From an uncultured Myxococcales bacterium (GTDB lineage Bacteria; Myxococcota_A; Bradymonadia; UBA7976; VGTA01): DNA of 64,000 bases. A program made the translations under genes and the position numbers. The DNA is taken from assembly GCA_937146725.1 (NCBI GenBank), contig CAKZRU010000164.1, forward strand, positions 103,133-167,132. Reading direction: 5' to 3'. This document shows, piece by piece, positions 8,695 through 16,222 of the stretch (position 1 is the stretch's first letter; every line of letters starts with the position of its first letter). The notes beneath the pieces were generated by a model that did not search any database, had not been told where the DNA came from, and saw only the letters and a list, made by a program, of their open reading frames with translations.

Positions 8695-9792
8695 TTATTG
8701 ATGAGATACACAGGCTAACAATTCTTCTTCACAGTTCGAGGTGAGGCAAGATACATTGGTATTGCACATAAATCTTTGCCGACAGCCATAAAAGTCGCTC
8801 GCTAACATAGCTGCATCTTGGGTTGCATCATTTAAACAGTCAGTTTCACACATGGCATCTCCATTGGGACAGGCAAGCAAACAGGAGTTAACTTCTAAGC
8901 AAGTCGTCAAACTAGGTGGCGGTGGTGGTTCTGGTAAAGGCATATCAGCAGCACAGGCATCAAGTTCTGCACGGCAAGCAGTTTCTAAACAGGGCTGAAA
9001 AATTGTACACATATTGGCTTGAGCGCAAGTAAAAACACTACTCAGTAATTGAGCCGCTTCGGGGCTGGCTTGTGTATAACAGTCTGTGACGCAGTTAATA
9101 GAAGCATTACAGGTCTGCAAGCAATTCAATAGTCCCATACATTCACTTGGGTTCACAACTGGCATACCGGCCATCGGCATACCGGCCATAGGTACACCGG
9201 CCATCGGTTCACCGGCCATCGGTTCACCGGCCATCGGTTCACCGGCCATCGGTTCACCGGCCATCGGCATACCGGCCATCGGCATACCGGCCATAGGTAC
9301 ACCTGCCATCGGTTCACCGGCCATCGGTTCACCGGCCATGGGCATACCGGCCATGGGCTCACCCGCCATGGGCATACCTGCCATGGGATCACCCGCCATG
9401 GGCATACCGGCCATGGGCATACCGGCCATGGGCTCACCCGCTATGGGCTCACCCGCTATAGGCATACCCGCCATAGCTTCACCCGCTATGGGCATACCGG
9501 CTAGATGATCAGCTTCTTGTCCCCCTAGCTTAGACCCCAGCATACTTTGATTGGCTTCACCTGTACTCCCATCATCAAGATTGACGACCTCTACACAAGC
9601 AGAGGCTATGATGATCACGCAAATATAAACAAAATACTGAAAAAGAGTAACAGTGTTTAGTTCTCTAAGTACAAAGTTTAAATAAGTAGACTGAAGCATA
9701 CTAACTATCCAAAGTATCTTGAGTTTCGTTTTTATCATACTTACATTAAAACATTTTCTTGCTATGCATAATATAAAAGTATTCAAAGACAA
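8695..9792 (-). CDS. Putative lipoprotein with 23 AGMPM-type pentapeptide repeats and two Cys-rich domains
   Basis: Three parts are visible. First, a hydrophobic segment ([14 protein letters not shown]) ends in a Cys that could be a non-ideal lipobox or a signal-peptide end. Second, about 115 residues of pentapeptides AG[MEVD]P[MI] repeat 23 times. Third, two homologous Cys-rich modules of about 60 residues follow ([17 protein letters not shown]... and [18 protein letters not shown]...), each likely disulfide-bonded. The 9792 start gives a long N-terminus before the hydrophobic stretch. ATGs at 9738 and 9699 are plausible and the latter fits a signal peptide best. AGEEM-like tracts are frequent in Bradymonadales-type secreted proteins, where they probably act as flexible stalks. 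No enzymatic motif. Function unknown; a surface-displayed protein is inferred. Confidence 0.75.
   Translation of the reverse strand: MSLNTFILCIARKCFNVSMIKTKLKILWIVSMLQSTYLNFVLRELNTVTLFQYFVYICVIIIASACVEVVNLDDGSTGEANQSMLGSKLGGQEADHLAGMPIAGEAMAGMPIAGEPIAGEPMAGMPMAGMPMAGDPMAGMPMAGEPMAGMPMAGEPMAGEPMAGVPMAGMPMAGMPMAGEPMAGEPMAGEPMAGEPMAGVPMAGMPMAGMPVVNPSECMGLLNCLQTCNASINCVTDCYTQASPEAAQLLSSVFTCAQANMCTIFQPCLETACRAELDACAADMPLPEPPPPPSLTTCLEVNSCLLACPNGDAMCETDCLNDATQDAAMLASDFYGCRQRFMCNTNVSCLTSNCEEELLACVSHQ
9159..9503. repeat. 15-bp tandem repeat array (about 23 units) encoding AGMPM pentapeptides
   Basis: Units such as ggcataccggccatc and ggttcaccggccatc repeat in exact 15-base register. The variable position encodes Met, Glu, Val or Asp. 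Unit changes are whole codons, so copy-number changes keep the frame. Blocks of near-identical units (ggttcaccggccatc four times in a row) suggest recent expansion. The array is locally richer in GC than its surroundings. Confidence 0.95.
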
Positions 9793-9828
9793 ACTCGATC
9801 AGCTATTTTTAATAGGGCCAAGTTCTCA

Positions 9829-10224
9829 TTAAAAATACAGTGAGCCTGCTAAAGCAATCGCAATAAACCACAGTATTGAACGCAAGCTTGCCTTGTCACT
9901 TATGTAAGCCCATCCATAGGCTAAGCGAAAGCATATGTAGGCTAAGCAGATGATATTTAAGCTCATAAACGAGCCGTCAGTTGGTAGGTTTTGATGAGCA
10001 ACAAGCACACCAACCGCAAAAAAAGGAAAGGCTTCAAAGCTGTTCATTTGTGCGTTATTAGCACGTCGATGTCGGCCTTCAGCTTTTTCTAAAAAGGCTC
10101 TGGGGTCATGATTATTATATGGTCGTCCAGTGCCAAACTTGGCTAAACCGGTAAACATGTAGGGCAGTAGTCCTGCGACAAATACAACATAATAGCTTAG
10201 ATCGTGATTTGAAAGTGCATCCAT
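9829..10224 (-). CDS. MAPEG-family membrane protein
   Basis: A 131-residue protein with about four hydrophobic segments (YYVVFVAGLLPYMF, FPFFAVGVLVAH, LNIICLAYICFRLAYGWAYI, SILWFIAIALAGSLYF). It carries the MAPEG signature around NAQMNSFEAFPFFAVGVL. The family includes microsomal glutathione transferases and eicosanoid enzymes. Bacterial members of this short type are mostly uncharacterised. It is probably a single gene, with about 100 bases before the next minus-strand gene end and 36 bases before the repeat-protein start. Confidence 0.85.
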   Translation of the reverse strand: MDALSNHDLSYYVVFVAGLLPYMFTGLAKFGTGRPYNNHDPRAFLEKAEGRHRRANNAQMNSFEAFPFFAVGVLVAHQNLPTDGSFMSLNIICLAYICFRLAYGWAYISDKASLRSILWFIAIALAGSLYF

Positions 10225-10328
10225 AACATTACTTTCTTGGAGTAAAATATACAGTTCAGACTATGTAAGCGGTGAAAAGCCTTCATTAGACAGTTCGTCT
10301 TATAAAACAGGTTTATTGATAGATAAGA

Positions 10329-12617
10329 TTACGCAGTCTGCTTTGATGTTTCACGTTTTTGAAAAAGAACAACGCCTTCTAAGCAGGTCAAAATAAAGAG
10401 CCCAAATAATGCTAAATGCCACAACTCTTTTTGCTCTTCTAAAAGCATGGTCTCGCTCACCTGGTCTTGCTCTGTATTCTCTTGCTTACTTTGCTTCACA
10501 GCGACTTTACTTAATCGGCTTCCTCGATGATCAAGCGAGACTACAAATCGACGCAAAATATGCTCGCTTTGCTCTGTGTTTGTTGTTTCAAGATCGGTTT
10601 GACCAAGGATTTGATGATGGCCTAAGCGCTTAGCTGAACTCACTAACCACCCACGATCTCGTTGGTTAAGTTTGGTTTGCTGATTACTCGCCCTACTTAA
10701 ACCTTCTCGTTCGCCTTGTGGAGATAAGCTAAAGAAAGGTCCATCCCCATTCAGTTCCAACTTTAAGCTAGAGCCAAGCTGAGTACTGAGTTGACCACCA
10801 TTGATATCGCGACTCAAAAAGCGAACCGTCTCTGATGCCAAAGGCACAAAGTCAGGCCGAATCACCAGGTCATTCCACTCTCTATCCAAAGGGCCAGCAA
10901 ACATCACTACCCGACCTTGAGCCACCTGACGAGTCATAAGGAAGGGGCTGCCCTCGTTGAGCTTTATAATCACTGCACTTTGTGGGGTTGGCTTGGGGTC
11001 AAAAAGAATATACTTTTCAATTTCGGCCAAAGCTAAACTACTTCTTTGTGGTGCTTCAAAGGGCCTAAGCAAAGAGTGATCTATATCAAACTCATTTAGG
11101 CGGGCAACGCCCCGACTTTGTACAGATGCTGCATCTCCTGCTCGTCTCATTCCTCGTAAAGGTCTTGGTAAAAAGTCACCTAAGGCTCTATTCCAAGTGT
11201 CGATCTCTGTTCTAGCACCCGGTGCCAACCAAAGTCCACCACCGGCCTCCAAATGAGACTTGATTTGGCGCGCCAAGGTCAAACTAGGCCTTGGCACATT
11301 GGCTAAAAGAATAATATCAACACCTTCTAACTGCTCATCTTTAAGATCGGCACCTAGCATCAGTCTACTTTGAATTTGAACCTTTTGTGCCCCTCCTAAA
11401 ACTTGAGGCGCTAAGGCTCTTTCCAAATAAAAAAGTTCATCTTCATGTGGTGTGGGTCTTGGATCACCGTTCAAAGCCAAAAGCTTAGTGGGCTTTTTAG
11501 CTTCGATCCAAAAGGGCCATTGATCATCAATAGGTAAGGGATCATTCGCTAGCTTTATCCATCCTTTTTTGGCCTGCATACTTGTGATCTTTGTTTGATC
11601 TGTCTCCTGTTGTGAACTTAAGTCTACTTTCGCCTTAAAGTAGAGTCGTTTCATCCCACTTTCATAAGGTGCTAAGGTCACAAAGCCTCTCACTAAAACC
11701 TCTCCCTCAAGCTCTACCCAAATGGGCCATAAGTTCATTGGCTCTGGGCTATAATTGGCGATTTCTACCTCGGCTCTCCACTGATCTTCTCCTCGTTGTG
11801 GAGCAGAGGAAAGAGTCAGACGAGTAATAGCATGATTCGCTAGTTTTTTCCGTGCTTGAAGACTGATTTTAGGCAGATCTAATGCTGAATCTAGTTTTTG
11901 AGAACTAAGATCTACTCTTGTGGTTAAATCAACTTGACTTAAACGGACTTTTCCAAGCTCTGGCGGAGGTGAGCTTGCAGAGTCAAAGCTTCGGTTTGGT
12001 GTACTGAGTAAGGTAATCTGCTTAGCTTCTACTTTGGGTCGATCACGAAGTAATTGATAGGCAAGACTTAAAGCCTCATCGAGTTGTCCATAACTTTGAC
12101 TGACCTTAAGTTCTTTTAGGCCCGAGGATAAAAGTTGATGGTCAGCGGTTAAACTTTGGCTCAAGCTTTTGGTCTCTGCCCCAAAAGTAATCACGGCCGC
12201 CGGTCCACTACTTTCCGCTAAGACTCTAAGAGCATGCGATCGAGCTAAATCAAACAGTCGACGCCCTTCCTTTTCATCAAGCAGATAATCCATGGCATAG
12301 CTTTGATCAAAAAGAATCACTTGTGTGCCTTCTAATTCGCCTAAATGATCTGAGCCACTCAGCAAGGGATTGACTTGCGGTGACCACATTGGCTTAGAGA
12401 GCGCCAAAGCCAAAAAAGCAAAAAGAAGCATACGCAAGGCCAACAAAAGCCATTGTTTCATTTTAAGACGACGGGCCGTTTTACGATATGCTCGTCTTAA
12501 AAACTCCATCGCCGGAAATACTTGTGGCTTAGCTTCTTTACGATTTAAAAGATGCAAAATGGGCGGAATCGCAATGGCCAATAAACCAAAGAGCATAAGC
12601 GGTGCTAGAAAATTCAT
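10329..12617 (-). CDS. BatA-like membrane protein with vWA-type domain
   Basis: The N-terminus (MNFLAPLMLFGLLAIAIPPI, LLNRKE, then FPAMEFLRRAYRKTARRLKMKQWLLLALRMLLF) is the BatA/aerotolerance-regulator N-terminal domain with two membrane helices. A von Willebrand A-like region follows (VILFDQSYAMDYL). Then come a long periplasmic part and a C-terminal helix (LWHLALFGLFILTCLEGVVLF). I moved the start from the track's GTG at 12626 to ATG 12617. GGAG lies eight bases upstream and the ATG overlaps the DUF58 stop as ATGA, a sign of translational coupling. Last gene of the MoxR-DUF58 set. The family is associated with MoxR chaperones acting on envelope complexes, but no specific target is known here. 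Confidence 0.85.
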   Translation of the reverse strand: MNFLAPLMLFGLLAIAIPPILHLLNRKEAKPQVFPAMEFLRRAYRKTARRLKMKQWLLLALRMLLFAFLALALSKPMWSPQVNPLLSGSDHLGELEGTQVILFDQSYAMDYLLDEKEGRRLFDLARSHALRVLAESSGPAAVITFGAETKSLSQSLTADHQLLSSGLKELKVSQSYGQLDEALSLAYQLLRDRPKVEAKQITLLSTPNRSFDSASSPPPELGKVRLSQVDLTTRVDLSSQKLDSALDLPKISLQARKKLANHAITRLTLSSAPQRGEDQWRAEVEIANYSPEPMNLWPIWVELEGEVLVRGFVTLAPYESGMKRLYFKAKVDLSSQQETDQTKITSMQAKKGWIKLANDPLPIDDQWPFWIEAKKPTKLLALNGDPRPTPHEDELFYLERALAPQVLGGAQKVQIQSRLMLGADLKDEQLEGVDIILLANVPRPSLTLARQIKSHLEAGGGLWLAPGARTEIDTWNRALGDFLPRPLRGMRRAGDAASVQSRGVARLNEFDIDHSLLRPFEAPQRSSLALAEIEKYILFDPKPTPQSAVIIKLNEGSPFLMTRQVAQGRVVMFAGPLDREWNDLVIRPDFVPLASETVRFLSRDINGGQLSTQLGSSLKLELNGDGPFFSLSPQGEREGLSRASNQQTKLNQRDRGWLVSSAKRLGHHQILGQTDLETTNTEQSEHILRRFVVSLDHRGSRLSKVAVKQSKQENTEQDQVSETMLLEEQKELWHLALFGLFILTCLEGVVLFQKRETSKQTA

Positions 12618-13540
12618 ATCAAGCACTCCAATAACTGCAAGAGGTTATCTTTTAAATCTAAACCTGTGGAACATAAGCAATACTTTGCCCCAACCGCTCG
12701 AGCTTCTTTTTCCAAAGACGCCCTAAAGGCATTCAATTCAGCTAAATAAGCAGCTTTAACTCCATTTGGATCAATTTTAATCGGATCTTCCCCCTCAAGA
12801 CCTTCAAATAAAGAGAGTTCATCAAAGGGAAACTCAAGTTCACTAGGATCAAGGATATGGAGCAAAATAACTTGGTAGCCTCGTTTTTTGATACTACCCA
12901 CTAATTCCGCAAAATAACCTGAGCTAGAGTTTTCATCCAGATCAAAGGCGTCAGTGAGCAAAAAAATCACGCCCTTTGGAGGTAGACGACTTCCTAAAGC
13001 AAGCAAGGTTTCTTTGGCGTTCGTATCAGCTTGCCAAGGTGTATTTTCAATCGTACGTATGATGTGGCCTAACTGCTCACCTTGGCTTCTAGCAGGCAAA
13101 TATTGGCTAATTTGACTACCAAAGCACACCAAACCTACCGCTTCAGACTGCTTAAGTAAGGCACAGGTCAGTACTGCTGCGAGTTGCGCAGCATAACTGC
13201 CTTTTTTGCACAGTCCAGTGCCCTGATAGTTCATCGACATCGAAGTATCTAAGACCATAAAGGCACGTAGATTGGTTTCCTCGATATATTGCTTAACTAC
13301 ATAGCGATCGCTTTTGGCATAGGCTCGCCAATCTAGGTGCTTAAGATCATCACCCGGCACATAATCACGATGTTGGGCAAAGTCTTGACTAATTCCTTGT
13401 CGGGGGCTTTTGTGTTGACCGCTCAAGTTTCCTTCGACGATACCGCTTAAATGCAGGCGTCCCTTAAGCACTTGAGCCAAGTGCTGTAACTCATGAACTT
13501 CCATTCCAAGGGAAAGGGTCGGCGTGCTGTCTTTAGCCAC
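12614..13540 (-). CDS. DUF58 domain protein (vWA-fold MoxR partner)
   Basis: The DUF58 core is plain: DYVPGDDLKHLDWRAYAKSD at about 58-77, followed by a vWA-like metal site beginning VLDTSMSM. The 308-residue length is typical. It starts with GTG (GAGGAG seven bases upstream) and overlaps the end of moxR by 8 bases. Its own stop overlaps the next ATG. DUF58 proteins are consistently encoded beside MoxR AAA+ ATPases and are thought to be adaptor partners. No membrane segment is visible, so it is probably cytosolic. Confidence 0.92.
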   Translation of the reverse strand: MAKDSTPTLSLGMEVHELQHLAQVLKGRLHLSGIVEGNLSGQHKSPRQGISQDFAQHRDYVPGDDLKHLDWRAYAKSDRYVVKQYIEETNLRAFMVLDTSMSMNYQGTGLCKKGSYAAQLAAVLTCALLKQSEAVGLVCFGSQISQYLPARSQGEQLGHIIRTIENTPWQADTNAKETLLALGSRLPPKGVIFLLTDAFDLDENSSSGYFAELVGSIKKRGYQVILLHILDPSELEFPFDELSLFEGLEGEDPIKIDPNGVKAAYLAELNAFRASLEKEARAVGAKYCLCSTGLDLKDNLLQLLECLI

Positions 13541-14534
13541 GCTTTAGCTCCTCAAGTAAGTGGTTAACAATATCTTGAGCACTTACTCCTTCGGCTTCGG
13601 CTTGATAATTGGTCAAAACACGATGCGTTAATACAGCAGGCGCAAGTGCTTTTACATCATCACGACTAGCATGAAGTCTACCATTTAATAAGGCTCTTGC
13701 TTTAGCGGCTAGAATCAAGCTTTGTCCCGCTCGTGGTCCAGCGCCCCAGCGCACAAGTCTTTTAACCTTTTCGGTGGCTAAAGGATCATCGGGTCGGGTG
13801 GCTCGAGTAAGACGAACCGCATAAGAAACAACTTCATCAGCAGCCGGTAATTCTCTGACTAAAGCTTGATAAGCGATTAAATCTTCTTGGGTAAGTGCGG
13901 GCTTAATCTCAACATTCTGTGGGCGAGTGGTGCGTTTAACCACTTCCAGCTCTTCCTCCAGACTTGGATAGCCCACTTGAATCATGAGCATAAAGCGGTC
14001 GAGTTGGGCTTCCGGTAATTGATAAGTCCCTTCTTGCTCAACCGGATTTTGGGTCGCAAACACCAAAAAGGGTTGAGCCAATTTATAGGTTCGTCCCGAT
14101 GCGGTCACCTCACGCTCTTGCATAGCTTGTAAAAGGGCAGCTTGCGTTTTAGGCGGGGTACGGTTTAACTCATCAGCAAGAAGAAGATTCGTAAAAATTG
14201 GACCTTCCAAGAACTCAAAACGACGAGCACCGGTTTCAGGATCCTCTCTTAAGATATCGGTTCCGGTAATATCACTGGGCATTAAATCCGGTGTAAATTG
14301 AATGCGATTAAAATCAAGTCCCAGAGCTTGGGCAGTTGTACTGACTAACAAAGTTTTGGCCAAACCGGGTACACCAACAAAAATGCAGTGACCTTGGGCA
14401 AAAAGTGCAATCAAACTTTGCTCTACCACCTGCTCTTGACCAACAATCACTTGGGCCACCTGTGAGGTGATGCTTTGGTATGCGGCAGCCGCTTTTTTGG
14501 CTAAGTCTGTTTTAGATAAACTGTGTTCACTCAT
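13533..14534 (-). CDS. MoxR-family AAA+ ATPase
   Basis: Walker A GVPGLAKT is at residues 54-61. Walker B LLLADELNRTPPKTQAALLQ starts near 115. A sensor-1-like FATQNPVEQEGTYQLPEAQLDRF and a C-terminal lid (AGPRAGQSLILAAKARALL) follow. This is the standard MoxR layout and length (333). MoxR ATPases act as chaperones for metal-centre insertion or assembly of secreted and envelope complexes, together with vWA proteins. The next two genes encode exactly such partners. It lies 97 bases after the peptidase gene, with a hairpin between them that may tune expression. Confidence 0.95.
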   Translation of the reverse strand: MSEHSLSKTDLAKKAAAAYQSITSQVAQVIVGQEQVVEQSLIALFAQGHCIFVGVPGLAKTLLVSTTAQALGLDFNRIQFTPDLMPSDITGTDILREDPETGARRFEFLEGPIFTNLLLADELNRTPPKTQAALLQAMQEREVTASGRTYKLAQPFLVFATQNPVEQEGTYQLPEAQLDRFMLMIQVGYPSLEEELEVVKRTTRPQNVEIKPALTQEDLIAYQALVRELPAADEVVSYAVRLTRATRPDDPLATEKVKRLVRWGAGPRAGQSLILAAKARALLNGRLHASRDDVKALAPAVLTHRVLTNYQAEAEGVSAQDIVNHLLEELKRG

Positions 14535-14568
14535 AAATGATCTGACCTATCTTTATTTAAAATCTACA

Positions 14569-14596
14569 ACAAGCTCTATAACCATAAAGAGCTTGT
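14569..14596. terminator. Hairpin between peptidase MA gene and moxR
   Basis: Perfect 9-bp arms acaagctct / agagcttgt with a 10-base loop. On the minus strand it follows the peptidase stop and precedes moxR. Only a short ATTTT follows, so it could be a partial terminator or an mRNA-processing site inside the operon rather than an operon end. Confidence 0.45.
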
Positions 14597-14631
14597 ACTA
14601 ACTAACAAAAATTAAACTAAATGAAATGGGC

Positions 14632-16209
14632 TTAGCGAGCCCCTAACAGCTTTAAGGCTGTTTTAGAACGTTCCGCTTTGCTCTTTTGGCCAAGTTGCTT
14701 GTAAAGGGTATACAAGGCTTTGTGGGCGATGGGGTGAAAGGGGTTAATCCCCACGGCTTCCTCAAAGGCCAACACTGCTCTTTCTGGTTCATTCAAGGCC
14801 ATAAAGGCTTGTCCAAGATTTAGATGAGTGTTTAAGTGGGTGGGATAATAATCGCGAACTCTTTGCAATACTGCTGGGATTTCAACAGCTTGGTCTAATT
14901 CTAGTAAGCTTTTCGCAATCCCATTTTGCACAACCAAGTGCCCATCGCCTCCTTTTTTCTCGGCCTTACGATACTCTCTTAGCGCAGCATAATAACGACC
15001 TCGAGCTCTAAGTAACTCACCCAAATGTGCCCAATCCTTAACTTCTTTTTCTTCTATGCTGTCATATTCGGCTTCCGGCTCTCCATCTTCACCGGGTCGC
15101 TTAAACTTAAGAGAACGTTGCACAAGGCCTGGGTAACGTTTAAAGCCTTCCGCCTTCATTGCCTGTAACCAAGTGGCCCAAATTCCATCTAAATCAAGAC
15201 CATAGGCCTCCATCAAAGCCATATCCATATCTAAACCTTTTTTAAGGTTTTGCAGTAGGACTCTCAGCTTTTCATAACCACCACGTTTATATAAAAACTC
15301 GATCACTAAATGAACTTCCGCAAATGCTAAACTCGCTGCATCTTGACTGGGCAATTTTGCCATAGAAGGGTGCATTTGGTCAAACGTGATCAATTGACCT
15401 GTCTCTAAAGATCGCGCTAATAAGTCTTCTTGTGGTGGTGCTAAATGTCGCATGGGCTGACTGCGCCAACGGATTTCCTGAAACTTAGCGATCCCTTCAT
15501 GCAGCCAAATGGGTACAGTGTTAGCGCTATATTTAGTTACGTAATAGTGAACAAACTCATGAGCCACAGTATCTCGCCAGCCATAGCCTCTCACTAGGCC
15601 GCGAGGGCTGGTAAACATCAAGCGATTGTATTTACACAAAGCGATGGTACCACTGGTTTCGATATCTTCTTCAGTAAGCGTACTCACCTTGGCTAAATAA
15701 TCGGCACTTGGATAAATCTCAACCACCACTCGACCCGCAGGCTTATACTGAAAGTCATCACTTAGGGCTTGATCTGTGGCCTGTAAAACCTCAAGAAGAT
15801 AGGGCATCAACAGGCGATCTTCCTCAAAAAAGCGAAGTAAGAAACGGCCATCCTCAGAGCGAATCTCATTCATTTGCGAGAGCTCATTATGTGTATTACG
15901 AGCGGTTGTAATCACTCCGGCAGAAGCCATTTCTAGGCTTGAGTCTTGCGCAAGTGCTTGATCAAATAAGCGCACTGCCTCTGCATATTCACCCAACATA
16001 AAGGCCAAACGACCTTGGGTAAACTCATAGACTGCTTGTGAGGATGCATTAGGGCTAATCTCAGCAAGAACCGACTTGGCTTCCTCGGTTTGCCATGCAC
16101 TAATCAAGCGATGAACTTCATTGAGGTTTTTAGCAAAAACGGCGTTGCTAAGACTCACCACTAATAATAGAGAGAGACTCCATCTTTTAAGTATACTTGT
16201 TTTGTTCAT
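14632..16209 (-). CDS. Secreted gluzincin (peptidase MA-like) metalloprotease with TPR repeats
   Basis: The zinc motif HEFVHYY lies near residue 216 of the revised protein. A downstream WLHEGIAKFQE supplies the likely third ligand, the arrangement of peptidase MA-like gluzincins. TPR-like helices flank it: an N-terminal part (FTQGRLAFMLGEYAEAVRLF) and a C-terminal part (AHLGELLRARGRYYAALREY; NLGQAFMALNEPERAVLAFE). I moved the start to ATG 16209, from 16266 on the track. It lies 13 bases past the DUF4175 stop, has AAGG upstream and begins a clean signal peptide (MNKTSILKRWSLSLLLVVSLSNAVFA). It is cotranscribed after DUF4175, so a role in envelope maintenance with the MoxR complex is inferred. 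The substrate is unknown. Confidence 0.85.
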   Translation of the reverse strand: MNKTSILKRWSLSLLLVVSLSNAVFAKNLNEVHRLISAWQTEEAKSVLAEISPNASSQAVYEFTQGRLAFMLGEYAEAVRLFDQALAQDSSLEMASAGVITTARNTHNELSQMNEIRSEDGRFLLRFFEEDRLLMPYLLEVLQATDQALSDDFQYKPAGRVVVEIYPSADYLAKVSTLTEEDIETSGTIALCKYNRLMFTSPRGLVRGYGWRDTVAHEFVHYYVTKYSANTVPIWLHEGIAKFQEIRWRSQPMRHLAPPQEDLLARSLETGQLITFDQMHPSMAKLPSQDAASLAFAEVHLVIEFLYKRGGYEKLRVLLQNLKKGLDMDMALMEAYGLDLDGIWATWLQAMKAEGFKRYPGLVQRSLKFKRPGEDGEPEAEYDSIEEKEVKDWAHLGELLRARGRYYAALREYRKAEKKGGDGHLVVQNGIAKSLLELDQAVEIPAVLQRVRDYYPTHLNTHLNLGQAFMALNEPERAVLAFEEAVGINPFHPIAHKALYTLYKQLGQKSKAERSKTALKLLGAR

Positions 16210-16222
16210 AACGACCTTCAAC

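Noticed and set aside
9159-9503. CRISPR-like array
   Set aside because: Units are contiguous 15-mers in a coding frame without spacers, and no cas genes are present.
9086-9508. Plus-strand 140-aa ORF of GIPAIG repeats, and a minus-strand frame-shifted Trp-rich ORF at 9153-9437
   Set aside because: Both are mirror or shifted readings of the 15-bp AGMPM array. Only the minus-strand frame 8695-9792 extends into a signal-like N-terminus and Cys-rich modules.
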